64,000 nt of DNA from Pelodera strongyloides (lineage: Eukaryota > Nematoda > Chromadorea > Rhabditida > Rhabditidae): the NCBI GenBank assembly GCA_036852015.1, contig JAANDG010000218.1, positions 124,001-188,000 on the forward strand, given 5' to 3'. This document shows positions 23,701 through 38,700 of the stretch, piece by piece. Under the pieces are notes generated by a model. It searched no databases and was not told the DNA's origin. It worked only from the letters and a program-made list of their open reading frames with translations. The translations under genes and the position numbers were made by a program. Position 1 is the first letter of the stretch; the number at the start of each line of letters is the position of its first letter.

Positions 23701-26700
23701 TTATAGTGGAAAAGAGCCCTTGAATGGTAAGTTTGGGTTTCATCCCACTTTAAAACTAGGAAAAGAGAACAATAGTTGCATAGGTTGCTATAAAAAAATA
23801 TATACTATATGCAGAGGTTATGCTCAAACTAGGCCTTTGTACTAACCAAACTGGTCATTTCACTTATGCCAACAATTGTCCGATTTTATCTCGAAAACTT
23901 CATTATGCTCTGAAACTGATTTTAGCATATAATAAAACAGAGAATGTGTATTCCAGACCAAAGAGTAGCGTGTCATCCTGGTGAAAATAGGAAATTAAGA
24001 GCATGATCGAAAGGCCAGTTGGTTATTACAAAGGCCTAGTTTGAGCATAACCTCTGCATATGGTATATTTTTTTATAGCAACCTATGCAACTATTGTTCT
24101 CTTTTCCTAGTTTTAAAGTGGGATGAAACCCAAACTTACCATTCAAGGGCTCTTTTCCACGATAAAATATTGTCCTCTTTTCACATGAGCTAATTTATAT
24201 CTGGAGGCTCACGAGATCTATGTGTACGATTTCTTTCTTCTTATCGATAGATGATGGTATTTGCTTCCAAGAAACATGCCATATGAAGCAAAAGCTTTTC
24301 ATTAGAAGGAATACATCAGGATAATGCTTTGAATTCTATCAAATTGTTTTACCAAAGCAGTTGTAATTGTGTGTGCCCCGAGGGTATCTGGGGATTTAAA
24401 ATAAGAAAATAAAGGTGCAACTATAGCTAGATACCCTCGGGACACATACAATAAGAGCCAGATACCCTCGGGACACAAAGGCTACGGTCAAAAAATTTGA
24501 TAGAATTCTAAGCATTATATTAATTTATTCCTTCTAATTAAAAGCTTTTGCTTCATAAGGCATGTTATTGGAAGCAAATACCATCACCTATCGATAAGAA
24601 GAAATAAATCGTACACTTATATCTCGTGAGCCTCCTCATTTAAAGGCGTGGTCACCGTTTTGGCCTTTATGTATTATACATATACTTTGTATTTTTATTA
24701 TCTGTATAATTTATAAAGCATAGTGTTGGGAAAATGTTTGGCAAGAAATGCGGCAACTGCGAACTCGGGGAGAGAATTCACTGAGAATGGGAGTTACTGC
24801 ATTACAGTAGATATGAAACTGACTACGTTCCAGAAACCAGTTAAATGGAGAGGCCCATGAGAAAAAAGTTTTCCTTAATTTACTTGCACAGAATGAGCGG
24901 AATTTTAGAAATATTACTGTAAAAATCGCAGTTCTTTGCACCTAGAACTCACAGAGTTATTCCCCGGCAAACAGTTCGTCCAGGTACCGTAGTCAGAATC
25001 GATTTATGCGCTTTTAGGGCATTACATTATTGGAAACACTTTTTTATAATTGTAGGAATGTTATTCATTCGTTTAACAATTACTGTGCAGGGAAAGAATG
25101 CAAATAAACCGACATAAACCGTAAAAACTTATTTTGACGTTGTTGACTACGGTACCTGGCCGAACAGTTAGCCGGGGAATAACTCTGTGAGTTCTAGGTG
25201 AAAGAAATGCGGTTTTCACAGTAACATTTCTGAGGTTCCGGACATATTGCGCAAGTAAATTGAGGAAAAAAATTCTCGTGGGCCTCTTGGGCCTCTCCTT
25301 TTAGAGGATCATGCCCAAAAAGTGTTCCCCTCTTTTCGGCTGGTCCGGCCTACGGTATCTAGTTGTGTATCTTCATTTTCTAATTTTCTAAATAACTTAT
25401 CCTATTTTTAAAAAACAAGCAATAGATCGTTCGTGAACGCGAATATTATGGAAAAATAGGCGTATTTTGAAATGTGTTTGCACGCACGTTTAAAGTTAAA
25501 GTGGTGATACCGCTGAGTTTGAACGGATTTTCGAAAACGAACTACAGTGAGGAAACTTGGCCGGTGCATGGCATACACTGGGCCCGAAAAGGGTGGGCCG
25601 CCTACACCTCGCCTACGCCTCGCCCATACGGCTCGCAGACACAGAAAAGGTGGGAGGCTGGTGCGCTTGGTGCGGTCCGAGTGTAGGCGTGGTGTAGGTG
25701 AACTAAAATACACACGAAAGTTGAAGATCGCCGTCCTCAGGCCTACACCCGGCCCATCCTGGGCCGGTGCGCCTCCCACACCATGCCAGGAATGGGTGGG
25801 TCGGCCGTCATGCCTGGGCCCACCCGTTGTTTGTAGGCTGCGCACCGGCCAAAGTTTCGCGTTGTACATTCCAATGAAAATCAACATAATTATAATAAAA
25901 AAATCGCGCCAATCAATCAATAACTAGTCTTCAATCATGCCTCGCTCGCTCACTCGCCTTCATAGGTAACCTGAAATAACCACCACGGCTGGTTGCATGT
26001 GCCAAGTTGCAATTAATTTTAGAAACTCGTGTGCACTAATAATCTGGGTTTTCTTTAAAAGCTCAGGCGCAAGCCCACGTATGGAAAGTTTTCCCTACTT
26101 TGTCTGAGTTAAATCTCCCATATTACACAAACGCGGTGCGGCTGCGAAAACCGTTTTGCATAATATGCAAAATTGGGGAAGACATTTGCGAAAGAAGATC
26201 CACAGTTCGCTACCGTACTCAACACCCAAAAATAGTTAAAAGGGGTTTCTGGACGTGCACCGGGTTGAAAACCAAAACAAATATGTTAACATTGATTAAA
26301 TCAATAGCCAGAAGCATTTTACTATGCAACACATTGCAGTTTAGGTGTTTAGGCTCAGAAACGCACAGCTCAAACTGCGGTACATTTCTGAAAATCTTCA
26401 ATCGCGAATATCTTCCTTAATTTTGCATAATAAAAGCAAAACGGGAGACTTATCACAGAAAAATTGGGGAAAACTTTTATTTACTTGGGCCGCCTTTAAA
26501 TTATGATTCCTTGACCAATTTGAGAATTGTTTTTAGATTAAATTTTGCTTTCATGGTTTTTAGATTGAACTTTGCAATTGTTTGACGATCGCGACTTAAC
26601 TAATTCGCTTTAGAGGGTCGCAGTCACTACAAAATCATATTTTTCTTCGAGTTTCCTTGTATTTAGTAAAGAATAGAGAAACATACTTTACCAAAACCGA

Positions 26701-29700
26701 ATAATTTGAACTCCAACTCTTACCTAGTTAACGTGTTAACTAGTTACCTATTTAGCTAGTTAATTGAATTAACTAGTTGGCAATAATAATAAGATTTAGT
26801 AACAATAATTACTTTTGCCCTGAAGCTGAAACGTTGTAAGTTGTGTTTCAACGGCGCGCAATGTTAGCCCCGCCCCCTAGGGTGCACTGAGACACAACCA
26901 ACCAACAAACAGACATTCTTCCACATGCTTTTCAAATTTTACTTATTTGGCCATAATTTTGGTTGAAGTAGATATTTTTATCTGAAAATTTCGCAGATAA
27001 TCTAAAATATGCCCTTTTAACTAACTAGCTCGAAAGAATTTCATTTTTTCGTCTAGGAACAAATTCAGGGTGGAAACTGGAAAAAAGGCTCTCTGATGTA
27101 ACCCAAACTATGTTAGCGCTATCGCGCTAACAAAGGACAACGGTAATTTCAAATCAAGTCAGATAACTTTGATATCTTACCTTCTTTCGACTCTCTCCCG
27201 CCACATGCGGTTCCTGCACCTCACCAGAATGCTAAAAATAATAATAAAACAGCGTCAAAGACCATAATTGAGTACAAAAAGAAAAAAAGCGTCGAAGGGA
27301 CCAGGTTCAATAACCAAAAACTGTTGACTATTACGAATCATCTAAAAAAACCTTCTAAAATAAATACCTTCTGACTCGTCCATCCGAATGCCCTACTATT
27401 CGCGTCGTGACCAACGCCAGCCTAAACACAGGTCGGATGAAAGTCGTAAAGTGTTTCAACAATTTCAGCTCATCCAGAATGAATATAGAGATAAAAGTTA
27501 ATAATAATAATAATAATAAAAACTAACTCTAACACTCTAACACACATCACATAGATAAAAGAAAATTCACACATACACACTAGTAGACAATAGCGAAGAC
27601 TGTTGACACACAACCATACTATAGTGTTTCATCGTGGTGAGTATTTTAATTGTGAAAAAGCATGGAAAGCCATCAATCCCCTAACCTTGCTGTCGTATCC
27701 TGAGTCCTCATCGCCAACCTAAGGTTTAAGTGAAAGTTAGCAAACAAAAAGAACAGAACAATCACATCCGATTGCAGTCCTTCGATTCAAGTTCTCGCTT
27801 CTATGCCGAACAACAACAAAAAAAAACAAGCAAATTACAAACCATCACCGCACAGCACACTCCATCAAGTTTCAAAATAAGTAATTAATACCAGTACCAT
27901 ACTAAATCGAAAATTTCAGTACCAAAAAAACTACGCTAACTTACTGGTTTAGGCTTGCTAATTCCGGGGAGGCGGAGGCGTGCAGGGGCAACCTGGAATG
28001 ATACAGTACAACCAAAAAAAGGGCTCCAATTTCCAATATATACATCTTCTGTATGTAAGCTACAAATCTACTAGGACACTGCCACGAATTGAAAACGAAG
28101 TTGTACCACAAACCTCAGTCTTCTTTGGCGTTTGCGGCCCAAAACCTGGAGGTTGTCGAACCGACGAAGTGGCTGAAGAAGTGCTTCATTGATATAAGCT
28201 GTCTGGACTCAACAAACTTACCACTAACTAACCACTAAGCGAAACCAATAAACAGTGTAGTTCGTGTGCCGGTGTGCCATGGTACTCATGTGTATAGAAG
28301 GTCGGTGTACGTTGTATGCAAAAGTAAAGTATCATCATATAAGCTACGCATCTTGCTACACTCCCGCGATCCCGCAACTAACCGCAATTTGGACTGACAT
28401 GCGCATTCACTAATGCATAATGTCATAACTCCTTTTCGCAACATCTCTTTGACAATAAATTATAACATACCTGCTGCTGGAACCGACGCTTGAGCGGGCG
28501 TTTGAGCTGGTGCATAGGGTTGCGCAGCGGGCTGTGGGAACTAAAACAAAGATGTAACAATAGAACGAAACATTACTAGTGATATAACACAAACACAAAC
28601 GCTTAAATGCTTACAATTAGTACACTAGCACTTGCCTTTTTTTGTATACGAAAAATAAACTTTCCTCCACACAACACTTACAATAAAGATCGTACAAACA
28701 GACTGACGAAACCGAAACAGATTAGCATTTGCGGATTGCTATGTCACGTCACGATAAACCGGACAATTGTGTGTTAAGTAATGAGTACACCAACCACTCC
28801 CTTTCCACCCTGAAGATCGCCTGCGGTAACGAGGTGCAACTTCTCTTCCAGATACTGCAACGACAAGGAACACTCAGTGATGGATAGGCAGTTTGTCAAT
28901 TAAGCCCACTTATAGTTATGGTGAGTGTGAATGGTCGAATGGTGACAGTTTACCTTAGGTTAGAGCAATGGCAATCAACCTCGCAAAAGTGGTCAGTCAA
29001 GTCAATAAAGACAATTAAGACATACAAAAAATGTGCCCTTCAAAGGATGAAAGAATCCACAAATTTTGATTCATTGTGACAAATATAGCAAGAACTCATG
29101 TAACTCACAATCAGTTAGGTGGACACAGAAGACAAATCGGAACAACAAGGACACAATAAATCCAAAAACACAACTGTTTTTAATGTGCCGACATTTGGCT
29201 TATTGGATAATACACCCGGACACCATTGGACACTCACTGGACACCCTTGGACACCCCAAAGCGTCTTGGACCCCCTGAAACTAACTTATAGGATGGACGT
29301 ATAGGATGGACGAAAGCGAACAGTTCTTCATTTCGTTGATGTTTTTTGTATTTTTTTTTAAGGTGTCCAGTGAGTGTCCAATGGTGTCCAGTGAGTGTCC
29401 AATGGTGTCCGGGTGTATTATCCAATAAGCCCGACATTTGGACAATTGTGATTGTCGGTCGATACCGAGATTGTCAGAAAATATCGGTATGGAGAATGCC
29501 AAATTGTGAAATCAATGCACCCTCAATTCATAAAACAAAAATAACCTGAGCTCCGTGCACTCCCAGCTGATCCAAAAAGTGTTGGTCTCCCACCTCGGCT
29601 GCCTTAGTGATGTTCTTCAGCATCCAGTCGAGTGCCTTGGCGGTGTCCTCGCTCAGGTCGGCTGGCTGCTAAAAGCATGCATACATAAAAGCTATCCAAT

Positions 29701-32700
29701 CCGCACACATCAAAACAAGAAAGCGACAAGCGTGCAAAATCTACCCACAAATTTCAAATTATGATAATGAATTTTGATATGCTTGCACTGGGCGCGGGAT
29801 AGACAATAAATTACAATTTGCAACATGCACAGGATAAGCAAACATGAGCAAGCATAAGTGTTCCCAGAACAGAAGTCAGGAGTTACTCCTTTTATTACAT
29901 CCCTCTCTCCCTTTGTATGTCTCCCTCTAGCGAATTCAACCCTTCCCCTTCCCCATCCCACATGACCCATCAGCACTCCCACACAAAAGCATGCCAAAAG
30001 ACTTACTCCTAGATCAATCACTATACCATTAGGTAAGTAAACTTTCTAAATGCATCCTCATTTAAATGTGCTACAGTCCCATACAAAACTTTTACGAGCC
30101 ACTCAATTGTTCTGTGTACTCTATGTGAAAAAAGCAGAGCTCATAGAACTGCATCCATTTACGTCTCTATCTAACAACAATACTAATACAAGTGTTTACT
30201 TACCACTCCATGTTGTCCAGTTTTAGCAGTGGGGAAGACTTCCGCAAGAGCACTACTCTGTAAATACAATTCATGTTACTAGAAAACAGAACCTTCACAG
30301 ACAAGACACATCCAATTTTACGGTTCTCTAATATACAACGAATAATTTTATGATACAATATATATCACTAACACTAATATTGATGCTACACCACCCCAAA
30401 TCAGCCATCACAACTGTTCACCTCATAGCCAGATGCCTGCACAGGTGCCAATGTCGAACCAGGGAACACTTCAGCAAGTAGAGGAACTGGCCGAGAGGGA
30501 CGGATCTGAAAATTCAGCATCTTTTTTTCTATAAGGAAGAATACGCCATGGAAATCACGCCATAAGCTTTTAGCAAAAAACATGCATAAGCGTGTAAATG
30601 TACTCCAAGGAAACTAACCTTCTTGATCTTCTTTCGCAACTTTCTCCGCTTCGGTCCTCCAGATGATCGGAATTGGGGCTGGAAATAGTAAAACAATAAA
30701 AAAAAATTGGGCACATTGGCTGGCGCTGGATGGTCTAATCTACCATATTCCATTGTGGTATTATAATCCATTGTGGTATTATAATCCATTGTGGTATTAT
30801 AATCCATTGTGGTATTATAAATAACAATGGTAACATCAAACAACGGAATGATTTAGCAAGCATAAAACTCCAACCTTGTAAGGAATGTCCTCATCCAGGG
30901 GAGGCGGCGGTGGGGGAACAGCTGAGACAGCAGCGAACTGATGCACACTCTGATGGGGTGGCAGAGAGGCAGCATGATATTTATCCTTAAAGTGGTATTG
31001 TGCGTCAGTGCGTGATTTGTTAAAGATACTTTAAACCGGTAACGGCAGAACAACTGCCTTTTCATGTATTCTCTATGGGATCTTGTGTTTTTAACCCAAA
31101 AAAAAACATACACATCTCTTCCAAACCAATTAATTAGTCTACGAATAAAATGAAGAACAGAACATAGTCCACAGAAGAAACAAAACGTAACCCCAAACAC
31201 TAACCAGTATTCTGCCCGGTTTTTCTCCACTATGCAGTACCTTCTGTTTTCTCTTCATTGACATGCCCGTCAAGCCGAAATTGCCGGAAGACCTGAAACA
31301 AATTGCGATTTTATACATTTGTTTTAGGTTATTAAACCTAAAAGCAACAAATATTTACGAAAAACAAGTCAAGACAATCTCTAACGACAAAATATGCAGA
31401 AAAAAAAGATTCTCCTACCTGTGTTTTTGCCGCTCAGGTTTCTGTTGCGTAGCATCTGCATCTCCTTGAACTTTCGTATTCATAAACGAGTAGTCGGGAT
31501 CCAATGAGCGTGTGTGCGGCTCTCTGAAATACAGCTTTTTGAGCATTATCGTTTATGACCAGAGTCTGGATCGTGTACGTAATTCTTGCATATCTAATGT
31601 CATGTTGTCTAAAGTTCAAGCAGTAAATGAGGGTTCTCATTATTACTTAACCTCCAAAGATAATTTTGAAAACCAGCCAGAGTACTCAATTGAGAGTTCT
31701 GAACGTCAATCTACATTCTGGTCACGTTGTTATACATCACTTATATACAATCGAATATTCTACTCACTTGATTTGTCTTGCATCGCCCTGGATTTGTGGG
31801 AAGACGCGTTGTTGAGCATGCACCACATTCACACTCGGCGGTAGCGCGCCGCTCTAAACAATACATACACAGAGTTAAAAAAAACATCACATAGAATATA
31901 AATGAGAAAACATAACGTATATTGCAACATATGTAGCCCAAACCAAAAAAATGCATGATACACCTTTTCAATAACAAGAAATCACAAATCACAATTATAA
32001 AAGAATAAAAGCATACACACCTTGTGTTGTTCAAGCTTATCTGCATTAATTGATGGCGGTAAAGCTGCACCACGTCCGTTGAATTTCTAAAAATCATATA
32101 TGCTCAGCATTCAGGATAAAGTCAGTATATTATTTCACAAGACTTGTTTTGTGGAATCTCTTACCGTATAGCCGTAGTCCACTAATCATAAGTTATACCT
32201 GCTGATAGATGGACACAAAATTTACCTTCAAACTAGTTTCAATCATTTGTCGATCTTGTTCGGTGCGCTCGGGGAAGAACGGTCCCGATAGTCCAGGTTC
32301 TGAGTGAGGGATCTGAACTAGTACTAGTAATAAAGCCTGAACGTATACTTCCGCATCTCAATCACAATAAATTCAATCTCAATAAATTACGTCCGCATCT
32401 CAAAATTTTGGAGGTGATTTAGACTAATTTGCATATAATGCATCACGGATTGGGAGGTGATTTGGACTAATTTGCATACAATGCATTAGGGATCGGGAGG
32501 TGATCGTCCGCATTTGGCGGGGTGTTTTATGCTACGCTTCCGGCTATCCTGCTATCCCACATAGTTTCCTGAGACACGTCAAATGCAGTCAACAAAAACG
32601 CCAAATAATCACCGGGAGGGAAACACAAATTCGTAAGGACAAGACACGAATATACTACGTACATCCAGTTCGTTGTGTCCAGGAGGCTGGGCTTGTTGAG

Positions 32701-35700
32701 AAGAAAGACCATTTTCAGGGAAGAATGGACCGGCAAGACCCGGTTCCTAAAGAAAAATGTTAAAACACGCGCGTACCTACCTTTATAAAGATTAGTACTC
32801 AAACCCCCATACCCGATACCGTAACACCTAACTATTGCGATCAGAGAAATAAGATCACTCGACACAGTACCTCATGATCCATTAATTGAGCTGGTTGTCG
32901 CGGCCGTGTCGCTTGAGGGAAAGGCGCAGCCAGACCAACCTCCTGCAATGTTCAAATACAGTAGGCAGTTCTTACGGTATGAAACACAAATTCACACAAT
33001 TCCGCTACCAGAAGGATAATAATCTATGTGTAAATGCAAAATAATCTATATGTAAATCGTAGGATTGTAGCCAGTACAACGACTTCAAACATATTTCACG
33101 AGGATCGAGGATAAGGGTAAAGTCCCACATATGAAATATTAAGATTTTCGAGAAAATATGTTGGCTTCCCCTCTTCCCCAGAGGGACTTTTCTGATTAAT
33201 TAAAAATATATAAAAAAAACGAACGAACGACGTCAAATAGAGGAAAACCCTTACATCTACAACTTCATTCGGTTCCTCCACATTTCTGAGTAATTCCCGA
33301 TCGTTGAAACCAAACCGTTCTTCCTGGTGTACAACAGGCTGCGAGTGCTAAACATGGGCTTATGCATAAATGAATAAAAACGCACTGAAGAAAAGATAAC
33401 AAGAACAATAATCAGACGAACCACAAACAAAATCCAAAGTAAACAAAGAAAGGGAGAACAACTACCCACTCTGTCATTGTTATTGGAAGAATGTGGTCTC
33501 GCCGTGGCTTCAGCCTCACCAGATTCGTTGGAAATAGTCGACACAAGTGACGATATTGAACTAAATTGGACGATATGAGAAAAAGCTACAATATCGTTAG
33601 GCGTGTCAAGATAACATAGCACAGATCGGAGCCCCTTCTGCGGCCCAGGGAGATATCTGAATACTACTGGACGGAAGCAACATACCTGGTCATCGGTGGT
33701 CTTACAGTAGTAGAAGATTGAGAATGCGCTGAAGGAGTCTTTTCAAGAAGTTGTTCCTATAAAACATGATAGTTAATTTGGTAACAACATGGTGTCTATA
33801 GCTGGCACCTAGGAACGACGGAGAGTCGTAAACAAGTGAGATCTCATTATGGAAAAGTGGGCATGCGAAAGAAAGCTACAAAATAGAGCACTCGCAGGCA
33901 GCAGGCACATTCTCTTCCAACAATCTCAACACACAACACAACCTGCATTAGAAAAGGACGATACTGTAGTGGATTATGAGACACCGGGTTCAATGTGATA
34001 AACTGAATGATGGAACATCACTCTTGTACAACATTATTAATTATTACATCCTCTGAAGAAGCCAAGTTTCGCCAACGACAATTATAACTATGGAAAATAG
34101 CTGGGAATTCTGAAGTTACAGTATTACTTCCAAATAAATCCCAAAATAAATCACCTTGGCAATCTTCCTATTTCCTCCAGTCAATCCACTTGCACGTGAT
34201 TGGACGCCAGAATTCGAGAAGAATGACTAGATAATATATTTTTCATCACATTCACAAACCACAAACTAACCATAACCATTACCAATAAGATACGACTAAA
34301 GACTCAAGTATGAGTTTGCTGCATGAAGGCATGAAGTGAACAGGAACAGGTTGAAACCGATCTCTTGTCTCGCTATGCTAACCACTTGGATAACAACCAG
34401 ACACCCGGCCCAGTCAGTATTCCTCTACCTTACCTGCACAACATCAGATTCCTCTTTGCTGAGCAACTCTTCTCCAGTAATGTCCTCGACTGCGGTTTCG
34501 ACAATCGAAGGCACAGGTCGTACCTAAAACGACGAAAATGGCAACTAATCCAATAAACTAAAGCAGCAGATGGCGAAGATACGAAGGTTTTAAAATATGT
34601 GAAAAATGATGAGCCTTCAAATAAACATGAAATTCGATACCAATAAGAGCATTGAACGGGAAACTCAAATCCATGTTTTCCTCAAATAAAGCAAAAACAC
34701 TCACCGTTGCTGGTCTTCTTGATGTAGTCGTGGATAGAACAGGCGGAATTACTGTAGTACTTGGGGTCACAGTGACGGGCTGCGAAGAACCTTTTGTGGT
34801 AGACCGCTGGTGTTTCAAAGTAACCAGGTTAGGGTTCGGTCGCATCTAGAATGAAAAGTTACACATATGAACTATAAATATACTATGTTCACCAAACTGG
34901 GCAATTACATACTGTGCACCCATAACATAAAAACCAAACCATTACCCTAACATTAAACGCTTATGAGCCTGCAGCAAGGAGGTGTAACGGGTTAGAACTT
35001 AAAACTAACTTCAAACTCAAACATTTCAATTTGAGACGTACCGTAGTTCGCGGATCCATCTTCCCAGGCACAGACAAGAATTGCCTTCCCTCGTTGCGGA
35101 GTTGAACCGGTGTGTCGACGTCATCTTCCCTAAGAATATGGTAAATATCACTTTTTTTAAACATCGTACTGAGTACTCCAAGACAAGCCATGCCGATTCA
35201 TTAGTAACAAAATTCTGAACGAGGGAGTGAACAACAAAAGTTGCGAGACATAGATTCACCAACCTTGACAGAGGGGGCAAAGGCTGCCCATTATCACTAT
35301 CCATATCGGCATTTATTGGTTTTGATGGTGGAATTTCTAAAGGTTCATCGTTCGATTTTGGAGCGGCGTCATCCACTGGTAAAGGTCGAGGCCTGTCCTT
35401 CTCCTTCGCATCGGTTCCTAAGATGGCATAGTGTTATTGTGTTATCACTATTAGTAACGACTTCCGGTCGGATGAGCAGCGCTCGGCACTATTTAGCAGG
35501 CGCCAAATTCAATTTCCAATTGCAACGACGATACCGACCTTCCAAAGACTTCTCTCCAATGCCTCTCAAGGTCTGCAACTCCGGATTCTGTGGCTTTTGC
35601 CTCAAAGCAAACTGCTTGGCACCAAACATCTTCTCCGGGGTCGCTCCTGTAGAAAAAGTTTTTGTGGATCCAGAAGGCGAGAAAATTAAAACACACCTCT

Positions 35701-38700
35701 GTGACAAGACACTGATGCACTAACCACCACACTAGTTCACACGGCATTTAAGCCGTGAACATGATATTTTTTATCACCTCGCAAAATCTATACACCGAAC
35801 GGATAATGAAGAAAAGAAACAAGTTGAACCACCCGATATTGTGGAGACCGATAACGCGGAGTTCGTGGGTTGAAGAGCCGGACTACCACATGGAAAGACC
35901 GCAGAATGTCCAGATTTTAACAAGTTGAACCATCGACCAGCGATATTTTTTTATGAGAATTTCGAACTTGTGATGGAATAGATACGAATAGATTACGGTA
36001 ACCTAGCGTATATTCGTCTATTGCATCTGAAAAGAAAACCACACCTGGCATTCCGTCATTCTCGTTAGGCGGTCTTCGGGATTCAGTAAACTGATGACCG
36101 TGGGCAACTGGATGAGGTGGCACCAGTCCTAAACAGAGAGGAATTACTTAAAAAGTAAAGAGTTATGTGGGACAGTGGAGTAACAAAAGTTGGAAACAAG
36201 AAAATTCGTTGAAAATGTTGAGTGCTTCAAGAAACAAAAAGTGTGCAGGTTGGGAATTGAAGGAATATTTTACCTCGTAATTGGTAATTGATCGATTGAA
36301 AACGACGTAAATAAAAACAACAAGGAAATTCGATTAGCACGAAAAGATATACACATTTTATTAAACAAACGTACATACATGAATGCGATGAGAAAACAGA
36401 AACGGGTCAGGTTTACAAAAATTGATATAATTGCACCGAATTAACAGCAGGGCAATATGAATAATAGGCAATTATTATCTCGACAATCATTACTATTCGT
36501 TTTACTATATTATTAGATGGTATTTGTATTCAACTTTTGGGAGAGATGCAAGGAAAGCTCATGAGGGCGGCGAAGTCAACCTCGCTATTCAGGTCCTACT
36601 TCTCTTCAGAGCAGCTACGGCTTCAAGTAAATTCTGGACATTCTGCAGTCTTTCCATGTCGTAGTCCGGCTCTTCAACCCATCCAAACTCCGCGTTATCG
36701 GCCTCCACAATATCGGATGGTTCAACTTGTTTCTTCTCTTCATTATCCATTCGGTGTACAGATTTTGCAGGGTGATACGTGGGCATCCAACGAGTATTGT
36801 CCTTTGTTTGGGTCGTTTGGCTTGCTGTCTCACTAGGGTGCGATCCACCGTCGAGAATCACAGGAACTTCCAAAATATAACTGGGGTCGTCAAAGCTTCG
36901 CATTTTTTCCGCGTTCGTGTTCGAGGAAACTGCGTCATTTTCGGCAACACCGACATAGATAGAATCATAAGTTCGGTCAGACAATCTCCAGCCAGGGCTT
37001 GTGTGAGAGACTGACAAGTTAGAATTGTCCACTTCACTGGTGGTGTTATTCGTGTGCATAGCTGTGGTCGTAATTCCCGAAGAACTTCCTACTGCACTGG
37101 TGTCGTTCGTTGAGTTGGTAGTTATGTTGTGTCCAAAGTCGATAGTTTCAGATGTGATCTTCTTCTCCTCTACAACAGGTTCGGAGTGGACTTCCTCTTC
37201 GGCGACCGATGTCAGCAAACTTTGAGTAGTCTCGTGATGTTGCGAATCATATTTATCTGAATCCAAATAATCCAAAAATCCTGATGTGTAAGGATCTGCG
37301 GATGATTCGTTTACGGAATTCCTTACCAAAGAAACTGGTTCCAAACCGTTGATGTCAAATAGCAATCCGTTCCGTGCGGATTCTTCAGCGGATTCTTCAG
37401 CGTATTCTTCATTTTTAGGAACTGCAATGTCAGAATCGTTGCTTTTCATCGAATTCGGATTTTCACCAAGAAGTTTATGAAGTCGCTCCTCATGAAGTTT
37501 AAAACTATTACTCAGCAATTGCATACGATCATCCCGACCAGCCAATTTCTCCAGAATTGTGTGTGTTCTATTGAAAGCTTGAAGAATTCCAATAAGGTCG
37601 TCTTCCGCCGAAGAATTCGAACTCAACAACGAGGAGTACTGAATTTGTTTTGCTGTTTGTAATTCCAAACCTGATTCCGATTGTCGAAGGAGATTTCCGA
37701 TTCTGGTACTGTCTTTGAAAAATGGAGACGACTTCCAACATCCATTTTGTTGCGTGTCATATTCGTGCAAATGTGATTCACTATCACTAGTAATTGGACT
37801 TGGAAAAGTGGTCGTATTCTTTGCATCATTCGACTGGTGGTCATTTCCTGCCAATTCTGCGTATACTTCTTCTTCTTCTAGACCATTATCTAATGACGAA
37901 AATTCATCCGAATGCATGTCGTTATGGTACATGGCACCGGAGCGACGCCTTGTCACTGTTTTTGCACCAAACATATGGGCATCTTCGAATTCACTGAGAC
38001 TGTCCAATTGCTCTGGTGAAGTGCTAGCATTTTCTTCATCGCCAGAAAACCTTTTCCCGATACCACCACGATAAGGTCGCATAAGTGCATAATTGTATTT
38101 ACGACGCACCTGGTTCTCCGTTTCATCAATTTCATCTTCAGCATTCGAAGTGCGATCTTTCGGTGAAACGAAATCAGAATGAGGTATGGTAGAGCCATAT
38201 TCTATAGAGTTCGGACTGTTACCAGGTATTGAGACATGGTTATCCAGTTCTTTCTCACTGCTTCGAAGAGTAGAACTGATAACGGGATTCATGTCGTTCT
38301 CACTTTCTTCATAACCATCATTCTCCAACTGTGCAGATTTCCCTGGATAATTTTTGCTTTCTTGCTCGCCAATACTACTGATTGATATACTTGGCCCACT
38401 TTCTTGTTCACTATTGCTGTCCGACACTTCCTCAAAAGTTGTATCTTCATTACTGACTTTGTAAACTATACCAGCAGTCCCGTAATGTTTCGACTTATCT
38501 TCACTAGAAGCTTCCATCTCTTGTGATTTGGCTACTAACTCTGTTTCATAGTGGGAATTTCCAACTATGCGATATTGTTCAATATGACCATCAGACAGCT
38601 CTGGGACTGAATCTTCAATTTTACTCGTCGTCGCTAATATTGGAGTTCCAAATATAGATTTCCGTTCATGATCCTTGCCAGCGTCGCTGTCCTCTGGCGC

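Noticed and set aside
25408..25927. ORFs of 170 and 126 codons on opposite strands
   Set aside because: Both are by-products of a GC-rich inverted-repeat element; composition is low-complexity and no splice or start context fits.
36045..36128. This exon as the first exon of an independent downstream gene in an operon
   Set aside because: Possible, because it lies about 220 bases after the AATAAA of the short isoform. However, it begins in mid-codon and its phase matches the GTAAGT donor at 39273, so a shared gene is the simpler reading. Only transcript data can settle it.
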